A DNA stretch of 64,000 nucleotides, from assembly GCF_030708075.1 (NCBI RefSeq), contig NZ_CP117982.1, positions 496,001 to 560,000 on the forward strand, in the 5' to 3' direction. Below are positions 62,956 through 64,000 of the stretch, piece by piece (within the stretch, counting starts at the first letter, position 1; the number at the start of each line of letters is the position of its first letter). The stretch is from Candidatus Epulonipiscium viviparus. Lineage in GTDB: Bacteria > Bacillota > Clostridia > Lachnospirales > Cellulosilyticaceae. Under the pieces are notes generated by a model that saw only the letters and a list, made by a program, of their open reading frames with translations, did not search any database and was not told the DNA's origin. The position numbers and the translations under genes are program-made.

Positions 62956-64000
62956 CTACTTAGATTGCATTAGAGGGAGTTGCACAATAAATTTAGAACC
63001 TTTCCCTTCTTCGCTTGTAACATTGATAGATCCTTTATGCATAATAACAGTTCTGTAAGTGATAGAAAGGCCAAGTCCGGTGCCTCCGGTTTCGCGATTA
63101 CGTGTTTTGTCAGTTCTGTAGAATCGTTCAAATATTTTAGGTAGCTCATCATTGGCGATACCAATGCCTGTATCTTGTACAATTATATATGCGTTATTAG
63201 AGTCTTCTTTAATGATAACACTAACTTCTCCATGTTCTGGAGTATATTTGATGCCATTTTCGATTAAATTAGATATAGCAAGTGTAAGTTTGAGAGGATC
63301 AACCTCAATTTTGATATCGCGCTCGCTTTCATATACAAGAGAAATTGCTTTTTGAGTTGCAAGTGGAGCCAAGCGTTTTAATATGGCATTGGTTAGTTGG
63401 TTTAAATTTGTTTCTTCCAAATTTAGGTGTAGTTTATTGCTATCTAATTTTACAAGAGACAACAAATCATTGATGATAGTATTTAATCTATCTACTTCGT
63501 GATTTATGTCGAGAAAAAACTCTTGATACATTTCTATTGGAGTATTCTTGTCATTTATAAGAGAATCACTTAGTACTTTTATAGATGCAAGAGGAGTTTT
63601 TAATTCGTGTGAAACATTGGAGACAAAATCTTGGCGAGTTTCATCTACGCGTTGAAGCTTAGCTGTCATTAAATTGAATGCCTTTGCTAATTCGGCCATT
63701 TCAGAACGACCCTTAATAATAATTTTTTCGTCCATGCGCCCATTTGTAACTTCTTCGACAGAAGACATAAGCTCTTTGATGGGTCTAGTAAAAAATGCCG
63801 ATACAAAAAAGCTAAGTAACCCGGTCAAAACGCTGGTAAATAGAGATAATACATATATTTGAGTGGAAACTTCTTCCAATAATAGATATACATCATCGAT
63901 ATTGACCGAAAGCAAGACTACACCTAATATGTTGTTTGTGTTTTCTAAATCTCTAATAGCGACAGCGGTACTCATGATATATTTGCCATCTTTAAGAATT
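62956..64000 (-). CDS. Sensor histidine kinase, N-terminus outside window
   Basis: The reading frame is open through the right edge (ILKDGKYIMSTAVAIRD...), so the true start lies beyond 64000. The visible part has a membrane segment (YVLSLFTSVLTGLLSFFV), a HAMP domain (TRPIKELMSSVEEVTNG), the HisKA box FVSNVSHELKTPLAS with the phosphorylated His, then N box NLIENGIKYTP, DTGIGIANDE, FERFYRTD and GGTGLGLSI. It resembles WalK/PhoR-type kinases that sense envelope state. The partner response regulator is presumably just upstream, outside the window. The Met at 63975 is internal. Confidence 0.92.
   Translation of the reverse strand, partial: ILKDGKYIMSTAVAIRDLENTNNILGVVLLSVNIDDVYLLLEEVSTQIYVLSLFTSVLTGLLSFFVSAFFTRPIKELMSSVEEVTNGRMDEKIIIKGRSEMAELAKAFNLMTAKLQRVDETRQDFVSNVSHELKTPLASIKVLSDSLINDKNTPIEMYQEFFLDINHEVDRLNTIINDLLSLVKLDSNKLHLNLEETNLNQLTNAILKRLAPLATQKAISLVYESERDIKIEVDPLKLTLAISNLIENGIKYTPEHGEVSVIIKEDSNNAYIIVQDTGIGIANDELPKIFERFYRTDKTRNRETGGTGLGLSITYRTVIMHKGSINVTSEEGKGSKFIVQLPLMQSK

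Overview
The window is A+T-rich DNA from an endospore-forming, low-GC Gram-positive bacterium of the Clostridia. Support for this comes from spoIIID, spoIID, a SpoIIQ-like gene, a GerM-type lipoprotein and a PdaB-like deacetylase, from the clostridial order iscR-iscS-iscU-mnmA, and from a fused adhE. The abundance of Sel1 proteins and giant secreted paralogues could fit a Lachnospirales/Epulonipiscium-type lineage, but that placement is only a guess.

Layout. 1-1730 (minus): two Sel1-repeat proteins, the first running off the left edge. 1866-9625 (plus): the iron-sulfur/tRNA-thiolation operon iscR-iscS-iscU-mnmA, followed by the ribosome quality-control gene rqcH (NFACT), which is split by a 2.7-kb group II intron. 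The intron ends can be placed so that splicing restores the reading frame and a conserved family motif, but the intron-encoded reverse transcriptase is frameshifted. 9631-15358 (minus): a GntP-type permease, three more Sel1 proteins and an RtcB RNA ligase. 15404-17936 (plus): two overlapping membrane GGDEF proteins. 18005-22782: an unknown protein, a ROK glucokinase, a TraX-like membrane protein, a small unknown, spoIIID and mtnN.

22853-25856 is the most unusual stretch. Three perfect-period 105-bp repeats each encode a 20-residue hydrophobic/cationic peptide. They are followed by ten tandem 231-bp units, each with its own ribosome binding site, encoding a 69-residue two-helix membrane miniprotein, then by a short diverged final unit and a strong terminator. 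Seven units are intact and three carry frameshifts. I recognise no family for either peptide.

26062-30770: adhE, then spoIIQ and spoIID on the minus strand. 30859-50346 (minus): four giant secreted proteins (about 1420, 1420, 1806 and 1749 residues) in two paralogous pairs, with FN3-like modules and degenerate SLH-like C-termini; together they fill almost 20 kb upstream of spoIID. 50462-58457: a C_GCAxxG_C_C protein, a PD-(D/E)XK/Rpn-like protein, a NADAR protein, a PfoR-type EIIC permease, a secreted XAC2610-like protein, a PdaB-like deacetylase, an OtnK-OtnC fusion and a PsiE-like protein. 58508-64000 (minus): a tightly packed run consisting of a sensor kinase (cut by the right edge), GerM lipoprotein, comEC, holA and a small unknown gene.

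All calls come from reading motifs, ribosome binding sites and repeats by eye; no database search or folding was run.
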